Assembly: GCA_963575745.1 (NCBI GenBank) | Contig: CAUYUJ010012803.1 | Coordinates: forward strand, 62,001 to 126,000 | Direction of reading: 5' to 3' | Source of the DNA: Prorocentrum cordatum | Taxonomy: Eukaryota; Sar; Dinophyceae; Prorocentrales; Prorocentraceae | DNA: 64,000 bases | Part shown: piece after piece, positions 10,018 through 19,410 of the stretch | Layout of the letters: every line of letters starts with the position of its first letter | Numbering within the stretch: the stretch's first letter is position 1 | The notes under the pieces: model-generated | What the model was told of the DNA's origin: nothing | What the model saw: the letters and a program-made list of their open reading frames with translations, nothing else | Database searches by the model: none | Program-made: the position numbers and the translations under genes

Positions 10018-11956
10018 TCAGGTGCTGTGCTTCTGCGCCTCCTTGAGCATCCCCGCGATGGCCCTCGCCGCCGAGCTCGCATCCTTCTGGATGCTGATGG
10101 CCTCGTCCTGCGTGATCGTCAACGCCACGCCGCTGTGCACGCGCTTCTGCGCCACCGCCTTCATGACTGCCACAGACTTCCTCGCCGCCTTCGCGTTCTT
10201 CACAGCCCATGACGGCACCTTGTCCGCCTTCTCATGCTCGAGGTACCCGTCCAGCTCTGTCTCGAGCCTCGTTGCGGTGCCGATCCACTTCAGCGCCAGG
10301 TTTTTCTCCTGCGTCTCCTTCTTGGCCTGCTCGGCCTTCTCCCTCGCTTCCTGTCGCCTCCGCTCCTTCTCAGCGTCCTTATCCCTGCGGAGCCTTCGGG
10401 GTTGTCCGAAAATGACAACACTTCGAGCCGAGCGAAATCAATAACCCGATCCGAACCTGAAGAGTTGAACGGAAACCGAAAACGAATGCGAAGCCCAGGC
10501 GACACCCCTGCGTTGAACCCCCAAACGGCCTGCTCTTGCTCCTGTCCTTGCTCTTGCCGCGGCTCTTGCTCCTGCCCTTGCGGCGGCTCTTGCTCCTGTC
10601 GCGGTCGCCGCGCGAGCGGCTCCTGCTGCGGTTGGTGTCGCGACGTCTGTCGCGGCGTCTGCTCCTGCTGTCGCGCCTGCCCCTGCTGTCGCGCCTGCTC
10701 ATGCTGCGCCTCCTCCTCCTGCGGCTGTCAGACCTGCGCCTGCGGCGCCGCCTGGATCTGGACATGTCGCTCTCGTCGCTTCTGTCGCCCTTGTCGCCGC
10801 CGTGCTCTGCGACGCCCGTCGAGGCCGCTGCCCGCGGGCCGCTCTGCTTCGCCTGCGTCCTCTTATCGGTGTACAGCTCGTTGCGCACTGCGGCCTCCAC
10901 TGTCTCGCTCCAGGCCGCCTCCAATTGCGGCCTGTACGTCCACTCCCCGAGATCAGGGTTCCACCTCTTATCCTGCACATTATCTTCAATCTTTTTCGCG
11001 TCGAAGCCGTCGTGCGCCCACTTCCTCAGCGGAAGGTACTTGCCACCCTTGCGGACGCGCTCCTCCTCCATCCGTTGGACAGTGATTGAGCTGACCACGA
11101 AGGCTTCAATGCGATCGAGGTTCGACAGCCCAGGATCTTCTGCCAGATCCTTGTAGAACTGCTGCTTGAACTCACTCTTCATTTTGGCGAAACACTTTGG
11201 CGGCCACTGTCCGAACCTCCGAGAAAGGCGCACCCCGTTCGTGTTGCACGCGTCGCACTGGTAAGTCGACTGGCCCTTCGCCCTGATCCTGTAGTTGCAC
11301 TCCTTTGCCGTGCGACAGCAGCGGTTGCAACGCACGATGCTATGCCCGATGCCATGCACATCCACGAACTCCCCTACCTGGGGAGCGCCTGCTGGCGGAT
11401 CGTCCTGAGCTGCCTCCTCCTCCTCCGCCTGCGGCGCTGCCGCCTCGGGCGAGCGCTCCTCATTCTCAACCTTGGCTACCGCGCCCTGCGGTGGAGCCTC
11501 TTCCTCCTCAAGCTCACGCTTGGCACTCTCAAGCTCATCCTGTTTGACGCCGAGCTCGGAACCAATCTCGTCGCCGCGCTCCTCGGAGCCCGATGCCGCC
11601 TCTGACGCTGCGTCGTCCGGCTCTGGTGGCAAAGCCGCTGCGCCCTGAGGAGGCAGTTCTTCGGCGGGAGCTGCGGCTGACGCAGCTTTGCGAGCCGTCC
11701 TCAACGCTGCGGGGTGCTTACCTTTGCCCTTGCCTTTGCTTTTCCCGCGTGCCTTCGGCGGCCCTGCGTCGGTCAATGCGAGCGGCGGCACAAGCTGTCC
11801 AGTCAGTGTCATCTGCGTCCCCGATAGCTTAGCTTTCCCACGGGGCTTCGCTGCGGGCGCCTTGGTCATCACTCCCTTGTTTTTCGGCCTGGCTGCTCCG
11901 AACATCACTGCCAGAGAATGCTGCTGGTGATCTTCAGCGGGCGGCGTCCCCGCCAT
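10018..11956 (-). CDS. Cys-cluster and SR-rich protein, 597 residues in two exons
   Basis: Start ATG at 11956 (MAGTPPAEDHQQHS). Exon 1 is 11956-10530 and exon 2 is 10384-10018. The 145-bp intron begins GC and ends AG, and joining restores the frame exactly (KSR then DKDAEKE). Residues 100-195 are acidic. A Cys cluster (C210, C213, C214, C220, C234, C237) may bind metal. It is followed by a conserved-looking block ending RKWAHDGFDAKKIEDN. Residues 399-476 are an Arg/Ser-rich stretch like SR splicing proteins. Exon 2 is charged and helix-forming (EKERRRQEAREKAEQAKK). This suggests nucleic-acid binding in the nucleus, but the family is not recognised. A longer upstream open frame is low-complexity and was not used. 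Confidence 0.6.
10385..10529 (-). other. GC-AG intron
   Basis: On the minus strand the exon ends AAGAGCAG, the intron starts GCCGTTTGGG and ends GGCTCCGCAG before GGATAAGG. Phase is preserved. It holds a small hairpin, GTTGTC and GACAAC. Confidence 0.65.
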
Positions 11957-12062
11957 GGCGGCGTGACCGCCTTGGCACGCGAGAAGCCGCGCGTCGCGCG
12001 CGGCCCTGATGCCAAGATGAGCTGGACGCGAAGCGATGACGAAGAAAACGCGCGGTAAGTGA

Positions 12063-12218
12063 GGCGGGATAGCCGCCAGCGGAATAGCCGCTTCAAAGGT
12101 GGAGGGAGGGGTGGAGTGAGGTATGAAGGGGGCGGCATATCCGCCAGCGGACTCGCCGCTTGAGAGGGCGCAGGGGCGCGGCGAGGGAGGCGGATTGGCC
12201 GCCAGCGGACTAGCCGCT
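12063..12218. repeat. three tandem palindrome doublets
   Basis: Each doublet is GGCGG-N5-CCGCC directly followed by AGCGG-N5-CCGCT: 12063-12092, 12131-12160 and 12189-12218. The doublet also occurs at 5886-5915. They lie upstream of the 597-residue gene. Confidence 0.9.
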
Positions 12219-12300
12219 CGAAGCGTGGCGGACGCACGAGGTGATACGGATACTGAAATGAATTGCGCGCAACATGACAACCACACAAAATTGACATCAT

Positions 12301-12443
12301 GTTATCATATGTTATCATATGTTATCAGGCGTGTGATAACACCATGCTAACACATGATAACACCTGATAACATGTTATCAGGTGTTATCAGGTGTTATCA
12401 GGTGTTATCAGGCGCGTGATAACATATGCTAACATATGATAAC
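12301..12443. repeat. inverted array of GTTATCA / TGATAAC heptamers
   Basis: Seven GTTATCA sites (12301, 12311, 12321, 12374, 12384, 12394, 12404) and five TGATAAC sites (12334, 12355, 12365, 12417, 12437) in 143 bp, plus two GCTAACA variants. Strikingly AT-rich in a GC-rich neighbourhood. It can fold into a large stem or act as clustered binding sites. Confidence 0.9.
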
Positions 12444-12572
12444 AGCCAACGTTTTTTTGCCAGTGCATGGCGGCGGCGTAGCGGCACGTCCGCCGAGTTA
12501 GTTAAGCGGAGCAGCAGGGGCGGAGCGGCGCCCTGCGCTACCGACCGCGGACGGCGCCGCGTGCTTCAAACC

Positions 12573-12690
12573 GCTGCCTGAGCGGCAGCGAAAAGACGGG
12601 CGAGCGCGGAAGCGAGGCGCGCTGCCTGAGCGGCAGCGAAGAGACGGGCGAGCGCGCGCAATCGGGGCGCGCTGCCTGAGCGTCATCATA
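12573..12690. repeat. 48-50-bp tandem repeat, about 2.3 copies
   Basis: Units start with GCTGCCTGAGCGGCAGCGAA at 12573 and 12621, and a truncated one at 12671. No coding sequence is supported in 12444-13129. Confidence 0.8.
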
Positions 12691-13129
12691 TGCAAGGCGA
12701 TGGGGGGGTGGGCGGACATGGCGATGCAGCACATCCAGAAAATAGCCGCACTCATTCTTATGCGGATGCAGTTTTCTCCACCCAGCCCTTTTGCCAAATC
12801 CCATCCAACCGCCCACCTGTCTTATCCGCCGAAGTTCCCTCACCTTCCTCCCGCTCCGCTCGTCCACTCGCCCCCATATCGCCTTGCATTGGGGGACGGC
12901 TACTCGGCCGCCTGCGTGGCCAAAATTCACCTCGGCGTGGCGGCCTTCACGAATTGAGTGCGGATGGAGTGTGTGGGGGTGTCCTAATTTGTTCTGACAC
13001 AGGGGTGTGGATTGAAATTGCGTTGGAGGAGTGGGAGGGGGGCGTGTAGGGCCGACGCGTCGCGCCGCCTGCGCGAATGAGGCTACTGATGCTGAGGCGA
13101 CATCAGTGCTGCCAGCCGTGCACCTGCAC

Positions 13130-13768
13130 CTACGAGGTCGCGTTGCGCACCAGCCAGCTCGCGAGCACGTCCTCGCACTCGGCGATGCATTGCTCCTCTT
13201 GGCGGAAAGCGTTCACCGCGCGCTCCGCTATCTGGGCGCACATCTGCGTCGCAGTACGCGCGCGGCGCAACGAGTCGAGCACAGCCTGGCACTGGGTGCC
13301 GTTGAGCACCACGATGCTATCGGGCGACATCTGGCTGGCCAACGCCGTGGACATCCTCATGCCCGCCGTGGCTGACGAAGCTGCGCCTGACGATCCGCTG
13401 CCCTCCGAGAACGCGTCCTTCAGCTGGTGCGAGCGCTCCACGCGGGATTGTGGAGGGATTGGCGCCAGCTCGACCTTCGGCGCCCCCTTGCGCCTTTTGG
13501 CGGAGCCCCAGTTGGCCTTCTCCTCCTCCCATTGGCGCCACTCCGCGAGGTCGACTTCCCACGAGTCGGCCTCGAGTGCGATAGCAGCTACCTCCGCTTC
13601 GTCCTCGCTCAAGCTGTGGTACGGCGACACGTGAAGGTGGTTCACCAGCTTGTTCCTGGCCTCCTCCACTGTCTCTCCCTGGAACCACTTGCCGCCCCTT
13701 TTGCAGCTGCTGCTCTGTGGGCACTTGAAGCCGAACATGACTGTCTTCTCGCCCTGCTGGCCTGCCAT
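13130..13768 (-). CDS. 212-residue protein with C2H2-like motif
   Basis: An uninterrupted frame from ATG at 13768 (MAGQQGEKTVMFGFKC) to the stop at 13130. The N-terminal part has C15 and C21 (FKCPQSSSCKRGGKW), then NHLHVSPYH at about 43-51, a Cys/His spacing that could bind zinc, followed by acidic SEDEAEVAAIALEAD. Residues 140-212 look helical (RTATQMCAQIAERAVNAFRQ). The frame is free of repeat sequence, so it is likely a real gene. The family is not securely recognised; the zinc role is inferred from spacing only. Confidence 0.6.
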   Translation of the reverse strand: MAGQQGEKTVMFGFKCPQSSSCKRGGKWFQGETVEEARNKLVNHLHVSPYHSLSEDEAEVAAIALEADSWEVDLAEWRQWEEEKANWGSAKRRKGAPKVELAPIPPQSRVERSHQLKDAFSEGSGSSGAASSATAGMRMSTALASQMSPDSIVVLNGTQCQAVLDSLRRARTATQMCAQIAERAVNAFRQEEQCIAECEDVLASWLVRNATS

Positions 13769-13927
13769 GGCGGCAAGGCGAGAAGTGCACGGCTAGCGCA
13801 GGGGCGGCGTGGGGCGCGAGCCTGTGCGCGCCTAGATTCGAGCCGATACAGCGTCCCAACAACAAAAACATACATGCGTAAGAGGCGCGGTGGCATCGCA
13901 CATTTCGGGATGCCAGCAGGCGGCGGC

Positions 13928-14161
13928 GGCGGTTTAGCCGCCAATGGAGGGCTCAGGGCGGCGTGGCCGCCAATGGGCGGTTTAGCCGCCAATGGGCGGC
14001 GTGGCCGCCAATGGAGGCTTCAGGGCGGTTTAGCCGCCAATGGGTGGCTCAGGGAAGGACTGGTGTTTTTTTTCCAACCGCATAGAACAAACCCGATGCG
14101 CCGATGCTCGTATCTGAACGGCGGTTGTCCGCCAGGCGGGGGGAGGCGGCGCGTCCGCCAA
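13928..14161. repeat. palindrome cluster between two genes
   Basis: GGCGGTTTAGCCGCC at 13928, 13976 and 14024; GGCGGCGTGGCCGCC at 13957 and 13995; then GGCGGTTGTCCGCC and GGCGGCGCGTCCGCC near 14120-14160. They are separated by AATGG- and CAGG-type spacers. Confidence 0.9.
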
Positions 14162-14321
14162 TGAGATAGATCGGCAACGAAGAGAGGGGAGGAGAGATGA
14201 GATGAGACGAGGCGGGGAGAGGCGGCGCGTCATGACGCGTCAGCGCGGATAGCTGCAACTATCCGCGCTCGAATTACGGAAGCTATGCACCCCAGCCCGC
14301 TTGCAGGTCCACGCGATCACC

Positions 14322-15366
14322 CTACAAGAAGACATCTCCGCGGGCGGGCGGGCGCGGCTTCGCTGGCGGTGGTGCCATCTTGCTTGTCGGCTGCAGCCGA
14401 CGCCCTGCCCTCGGCTGCACCATGCTGGGCTTCCCTGCTGGCGGCTGCCTGGTCTTCGGCGGCGGCGGCCCCATGGTCTTCGGCGGCGGAGGCGGAGCTG
14501 GAGGGTTCATATTGCCAGTCCTCCACGGCGCCTGCTGAGGCATCGTCTTGGGCAAGTTCGGCGCCATGGGCTCCCGATGCATCAGCTGAGGCTTGGGGAC
14601 GTGCGCCTCGCGCACCCGCGGCGCTGCCTTGTTGCCGTGCAGCTTCGCGTACATCTCGCGCTTTGCGCCACCTCGGTTCCCCCAGCGCTTCGCATTGGCG
14701 CGCCACGCCTGGCCCTGCCACGTCTGCGGCCCGCCCATGGCGGGGCCAGGCGGGCCGCGGTCGCGGAACTTCTTGTAGTCGTACTTCATCTGGTACTCCT
14801 TGAGCACGGCGAGCACGGTCTCCGACCGCCAGTCGATGGGATTCCCAACGGGGTCGCTCAGCCAGGCTCGCAGCTGCGCCCTGAACGCCTCCACCGCGCT
14901 GGGATGCGCCTCCACCGCCTCGGGGGGCTCTTCCACCACAGGCGTCGCGCCCCGCATGTGCGACGCGAGCTCCTTCACGAGAGCCGAGGGCGGGAAAGGC
15001 CGCTGCCGCGGGTCCCGCGGCGGTGACGTCGGCCCCCGCCTGCGCGGCGGCGTCGACGGTGCCCGCGGGTGGCGCGGGCTGCGCGATCGCGCTGGCTGCG
15101 CCGCCAACGTGGGCGCGCTGGCTGGCCGACTGCCGCTGGCGGAGGAAGACCGATCCCCTGCGTTGTTGTCCACGCCCGCAAGGTCGGAGAGCAACTGCAT
15201 CGCTGGCCCGAACATCTCCTGCGCCGAATCGCCAAAACAGTTCGACCGAGAGCGGCCAGCCAGTTTCGCGCGCGATGCGCGCGTCCCTGGCTACCGCACG
15301 CGGGGCCACTTGTTTTGGCGATGCAGCTGCCTCCAACGCGTCGAACGCGCTGCCGCTGTCTGCCAT
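14322..15366 (-). CDS. 317-residue proline-rich protein with GNPIDWRSET motif
   Basis: Exon 1 (15366-15310) encodes MADSGSAFDALEAAASPKQ. Exon 2 (15218-14322) continues EMFGPAMQLLSDLAGVDNN. The 91-bp intron has GT-AG ends and keeps frame. The N-terminal half has an RS/P-rich stretch (RSRSPRHPRAPSTPPRRR). The middle has LSDPVGNPIDWRSETVLAVL then EYQMKYDYKKFRD, shared in part with the split locus at 9551-10010. The C-terminal third is proline-rich, ending PPARGDVFL. Function unknown; basic and disordered segments suggest a nuclear or nucleic-acid-binding role, which is inference. The start at 15366 was chosen for its ATGGC context; the open frame extends further upstream through low-complexity sequence. 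Confidence 0.55.
15219..15309 (-). other. GT-AG intron bracketed by an inverted repeat
   Basis: The last 12 bases of exon 1 but one (ATCGCCAAAACA, minus strand, 15322-15311) are perfectly inverted inside the intron near its 3' end (15239-15228). Pairing would bring donor and acceptor close together. Confidence 0.6.
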
Positions 15367-15936
15367 GGCCGCGGCCGCAGTGCGAGGCGCCGAGCGCGAC
15401 GCGGTGGCTGCGGCGCAGCCTCGGCGCGCGGGCCCCAGCCCACGCGTCGGCGCGAAAGGGGGGGGCCGACCCCGCGCGGGCTCGCGGGCACCCGCGGGCC
15501 GCGGGCTTGAACCGAAATGGAATCGGACGCGGAAGCGAGACTTCGGGAGGAGGGGGAGGGGGTTGCCCATGGACCCATTGAAGTCTTGGAGCTCCTCGAG
15601 CCCTCGGGGGCCTCTCAGAAGGGCCCCGCTGGTTCTTGCGACGGGGTCTCGGGGGAGGGGGCAGAGTGAGGGTGGCATTGGGAACCAGAAATATAAGTGA
15701 ACTGGTGTCCCTTTGAATGTGCAGGTCTTGGTTCACTTGTTTTCGTCGTTGAACGGGCGGTGGCAACGTCGGTGCCTTCGCGCGCGCCCATGCCATTCTG
15801 GGTGAACGCCTTCGCCGTTCGAGCAGTGGGCGTCTCCCCGACGTTAGTTGGCGTGGGATCCAGTGCCTGACAGCGGAGAGGGGGGCGCAGGGACGTGGCG
15901 CGGGGGCGCGGAGTGGGCCGAGTAGGGGAGGGGGGC

Positions 15937-16066
15937 GGCGGCATGTCCGCCTGAAGGGCGGAGGAGCGCAAAGGGGTGGGGCGGGGGCGGCATGTCCGCC
16001 ACGAGTTGGAAGGCGAGAAGGCTGCGCTACAAGGCGGCATATCCGCCACGAGGCGGCATATCCGCC
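15937..16066. repeat. four palindromes downstream of a gene
   Basis: GGCGGCATGTCCGCC at 15937 and 15986; GGCGGCATATCCGCC at 16033 and 16052. They follow the stop codon of the gene ending at 16131. Confidence 0.9.
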
Positions 16067-16130
16067 ACGACCTTTTTGTTATCCCGAGGCCGCCCCGTTG
16101 GCCTGGAGAGTTGAAGAGTCGTAGCGCGAA

Positions 16131-17083
16131 TTACTCGCCGCGCGCCCTGGCGGCGAGCTCCTTCTTGACCAGCTCCTCCGCCTCCGCGATGGCCCTGGCC
16201 TCGGAGCGATCGGGCGCAACGAGGCAGCAGGGGGCGGAGGGGGCGTCGAGGCAGGGGCGAAAATGAAGAGAGCGCGGAGGAGGGCGTCGAGAAGGGCGTC
16301 GGTGAGAATCTGGCCTTGTCGGCCTCATCGCCCGCGATGTACTTCAGGCTGACGTTGCTGCCAGGGACGCCGACCCTGCCGCTGCGGAACTGCACCTGGG
16401 GGGCGGAGCAACGATGAACAGTCGCCTGAAAGGCGGCGGGCGCGCAAACTGCGACCCCAGCGGGGCTGCTGGGAATCGCCGCGCGCGCCCGACGCCTCAT
16501 CGGTGGGAGGTTCAACCCCGCTCGCCAAGTTGCGTGTGGTCTGCATCTCCCACCTCGGCTTCGCCCACTTGCGCTGCTTGTCCTTCCCAGCCGCGCCGTC
16601 CGTCTTCTTGCCCGTGGGGGGCGGCGTCTTCTTAGCCACGTTGCCCGTGGCAGGCGGCGTCGTCTTCTTTGCCGCGTTGTCATTGCCAGGCGGCGTCGTC
16701 TTCTTAGCAGCATTGCCCGTGGCAAGCGTGGGGGCCTTCACCGCCTCGGCGTTCTTTTTCGTCTTGACCGCCTTCGTCCTCTTATCCATGGCCGCGACCA
16801 TGGCCAGAGCCGCCTCCGTCGGGGTCTTCTTCAGAGAGCCTGCGGCGATGCCGACCTTCTCAGCCTTGGGCGGCGGCGTCACGGCGACGATGCCGAAGTC
16901 GGAGTCGGAGTCGAGCTCGATCGGCAGCTCATGCTTCTTCTGCTTCTTCGCCGCGCGGCTCTTGCTGATCGAGGCCGTTTGGGCGGCGGCGGTGCTCGAT
17001 AACGGCTGACAGTCGGCGGGTTTGCCGCCATCGTGTGCCGCCAGTTGCTGCGTCGACGGCGCATCCGAACTCCCCGCCGCCAT
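16131..17083 (-). CDS. Lys/Ala/Pro-rich protein with three putative exons
   Basis: Start taken at ATG 17083 (MAAGSSDAPSTQQL); a longer open frame starts at 17206. Exon 1 has KSRAAKKQKKHELPIELD, a possible nuclear signal, and repeated AAKKTTPP segments, ending near KWAKPRWEMQTTR. Exon 2 (16395-16315) encodes 27 residues, VQFRSGRVGVPGSNVSLKYI then AGDEADK. Exon 3 (16199-16131) encodes ARAIAEAEELVKKELAARAR and GE. Intron 16200-16314 fits GC-AG, and GCCAG follows both boundaries. The first intron has a clear acceptor (CCCCAG before GTGCAG) but an ambiguous donor. The family is unknown. Confidence 0.5.
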
Positions 17084-17233
17084 CGAAAGCTGGTGGTTCG
17101 AACCTGCTCGTTCTTGCAACGGCTCCTGCGGCTGCTGCGTCTGCGAGCGGTCGATCAGCTGGATGGCTGGGTTGGGCCAGCGGCCGCCGCTGCGCGAAAG
17201 CCCCACCTGAAATCAGGCGGATCACCGCCGAAC

Positions 17234-17289
17234 GAAAATATCCCCCCCCCCCCCCATCCCCCTAGGGGGATGGGGGGGGGGAATATTTC
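17234..17289. terminator. large perfect hairpin just after a stop codon
   Basis: The arms pair from the centre CCTAGG (17261-17266): CCCCCTAGGGGG, then AT, then long C and G runs, then ATAT/AATATT ends. It abuts the TGA of the 313-residue gene and lies before the next gene. A role in 3'-end formation or RNA stability is inference. Confidence 0.6.
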
Positions 17290-18229
17290 ACAACACGCCC
17301 TCCATCCAGGCATCCAGAAACGTACCCCGCGCCGATCCAGGAACCCACCCCTCGACCCAATACCAGGTGTCCCGCGGGGGAATGCGTTCTGTTATTCCCC
17401 GTGGAGCCGTCGGCCAGCGCCCAGAGAACGAATCGGCCGCCGCGATGGGGAGGTGCTGCTGAGGAGAGCCGCCGCCTGGGCCGTGGGATGGCTGCAGCCC
17501 GCCGCGGGCGGGCGCAGGCGCGGGCAGCGCGAGGTGGCCGCTCTTCTTCCCTGCACGGAGATTAATCAGCTTCGCAATCGTCACCATCTCGACGGGATTT
17601 ATCTGCGGCGCCGTCGCTCCAACACCTGGCGGGAAGGCGTCGACGTACGTGATGGGGTACTGAGACTGGAGCCTCCCAGGCGTGATGGGGAGAGCCTGGA
17701 TGCCATCCCTGGGCGGCGGCATCGTCGCCACGAGATTCTTGAACGAGGATTTCACTGTGGCCAGATATGACTGCAACAGCTCCCTCGTGATCTCGCCCGT
17801 CTCCACGCCTGTCTGCTTGCACACCAGCAACAAGAATGCTGCCATATTGGCGGCCGTCGGGCAGCTCGGATGCCTCAGGCCAAGCGCCCCGAGGTGCTCT
17901 GAGAACGCCGCCATCTTGGCAGTGAAGCCCGAATGCGGCGAGAGCACGAACTCCCACAACTGAGGCGTCAGAAATTCAATGAACCCCTCGTAGTTCTGGA
18001 GCTTCCTCCCCTGCAGGCTGCCCGACGACAGAGCCTGCAAGAAGTCTCCCAGCTCGGACTGCGCCCACCCCACGCCGCCGCCCAAAGCAGCAAACTGCGC
18101 ACTCTGGAGCTGCGACCAGCGCTGGGACGTCGCCGCCTGGATGCAGGCAGGAAGGTGCTCCGTCGCACTGCCGCGCGCTACGAACGCCGCCCGCGCCTCC
18201 TCCAGGCGGCCTCGAAGGATGCCCTCCAT
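17288..18229 (-). CDS. 313-residue protein of unknown function
   Basis: A single open frame from ATG at 18229 (MEGILRGRLEEARAAF) to TGA at 17288. It is protein-like throughout: YEGFIEFLTPQLWEFVLSPH and ATVKSSFKNLVATMPPP suggest folded helical segments, while 230-290 is Pro/Gly-rich. No known domain recognised. It is the first gene of the minus-strand series inside the 14 kb unit, with a hairpin immediately after its stop. Confidence 0.6.
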   Translation of the reverse strand: MEGILRGRLEEARAAFVARGSATEHLPACIQAATSQRWSQLQSAQFAALGGGVGWAQSELGDFLQALSSGSLQGRKLQNYEGFIEFLTPQLWEFVLSPHSGFTAKMAAFSEHLGALGLRHPSCPTAANMAAFLLLVCKQTGVETGEITRELLQSYLATVKSSFKNLVATMPPPRDGIQALPITPGRLQSQYPITYVDAFPPGVGATAPQINPVEMVTIAKLINLRAGKKSGHLALPAPAPARGGLQPSHGPGGGSPQQHLPIAAADSFSGRWPTAPRGITERIPPRDTWYWVEGWVPGSARGTFLDAWMEGVL

Positions 18230-18360
18230 GGCAGCGATGCGGCGCGACCGCGCGCCGAGCGGAGTGCGCGACTCCCCGCGCGCGCACGCCGCCCGAAGCC
18301 CTCGGAGGAGGGCTCGCCAAAAACGGATCGAGCCAACGCGCGTGCGACGGACATATCCTA

Positions 18361-18500
18361 CTCCTGCTCTTCCTGCTCCTCCTCCTCCTCCCCCTCCTCC
18401 TCCTCCTCCTCCTCCTCCCCCTCCTCCCCCTCCTCCCCCTCCTCCTCCTCCTCCTTCTCCTCTTCCTCCTCTCCCTCCTCCTCCTCCTCCTCCTGGGTGA
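18361..18500. repeat. CTC tract
   Basis: A polypyrimidine run of CTC units with CCC and TTC interruptions, upstream of the 313-residue gene. Confidence 0.9.
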
Positions 18501-18636
18501 GGGGGGGCGCAGGGGGGAGAGGGTGTCGAAGGGGGGGCGGGGGAGGGGGTGCCGAAGGGTGCGCGGGGGGGAAGAAGAGAGCTATGGGGGAGGGTGGGTC
18601 AAGGAGAGGCCAGGGAGGGGAGGGGGGAAAGGGGTG

Positions 18637-18990
18637 GGCGGCTTGCCGCCGAGGGGGTGGAAGGAGGCGGCAAAGCAAGCCGCCGATAGGGCGGTTGGGA
18701 AGAAGCGGTTTCCCGCCACGAGGAGGAGAAGGCGGTTTGCCGCCAGAGGAGGAGTAGGCGGTTTGCCCCCAGAAGGGGTAGGCGGTTTGCCGCCAGAGGA
18801 GGAGAAGGCGGTTTGCCGCCAGAAGGGGTAGGCGGTTTGCCGCCAAAGGAGGAGAAAGCGGTTTGCCGCCAGAAGGGCGGTTTGCCGCCACGGAGGGGGA
18901 GAAGGCGGATTGCCGCCATGGGGGGGGGAGAAGGCGGATTACCGCCGACGGAGGACGAGGCGACGGAGGAGAAGGCGGTGCGCCGCCTAA
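18637..18990. repeat. dense array of GGCGGTTTGCCGCC palindromes
   Basis: About twelve copies at roughly 25-35-bp intervals, mostly GGCGGTTTGCCGCC with spacers like AGGAGGAGAA. Variants include GGCGGATTGCCGCC and GGCGGATTACCGCC. One has a decayed arm (GGCGGTTTGCCCCC). Confidence 0.9.
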
Positions 18991-19108
18991 GGAAAGGGGG
19001 GATAAGGGAGGGCCGAAGACACATGGATAAACATTTTCCTCCTTCCCTCCCCCCTCCCCGCGGGCATGCGCGCAGCCCGCAGCGCCGCGGCCGCGAGGTA
19101 CAGCAAGT

Positions 19109-19410
19109 ACCTGCGGCGCCTCGGTCCTGAACAACTGAACAACAACAACAACGGAAATTCAATGGATTTCAAAAAAGTTAAGAATAAAAAATACGCAAAT
19201 GATTAGCAAAAACACGAATATGTTCAGCCCCATCGACTTAGCAGAGATATCTAACTTAGTATATTACTTACATCTACACTTACAAACACCATAAGTATTG
19301 CATATGCACACATGAGATGCGCGATCAACAAGTGTACGTTCTATGGCTTAACTAAGAGTATGTAAGATGAACGCTCTTACCGCACTTACAGCCACCCGAC
19401 GATCAAAGCG
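19109..19410 (-). repeat. right terminal inverted repeat of the 14 kb unit
   Basis: The outer end is the complement of CGCTTTGATCGTCGGGTGG (19392-19410). The inner end, read on the minus strand, is TTCAGGACCGAGGCGCCGCA. About 150 bp shorter than the left arm. Confidence 0.7.

Larger units (their letters stand above)
5191..19410. mobile_element. 14.2 kb multigene unit bounded by terminal inverted repeats (putative large DNA transposon)
   Basis: The left end begins CGCTTTGATCGTCGGGTGG and the right end is its complement; about 40 bp are identical apart from one base. Weaker similarity continues inward (shared GCTAAGTCGATG) to an inner boundary block CAGGAC..GGCGCCGCAGG at both ends. All recognised genes inside are on the minus strand, and one resembles KDZ-type transposases. 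GGCGG-N-CCGCC palindromes fill its non-coding parts and were not found elsewhere in the window. No target duplication is visible. What is seen: the inverted repeats, gene polarity and palindromes. What is inferred: that they form one mobile unit. Confidence 0.6.

Noticed and set aside
11957-12286. N-terminal 110 residues of the open frame upstream of ATG 11956
   Set aside because: They are encoded by the palindrome-rich spacer (repeats like GGYAAP and AAIPP); the ATG at 11956 starts protein-like sequence.
17090-17130. tRNA-like GGTTCGAACC
   Set aside because: No acceptor or anticodon stem around it and it lies within an open coding frame.
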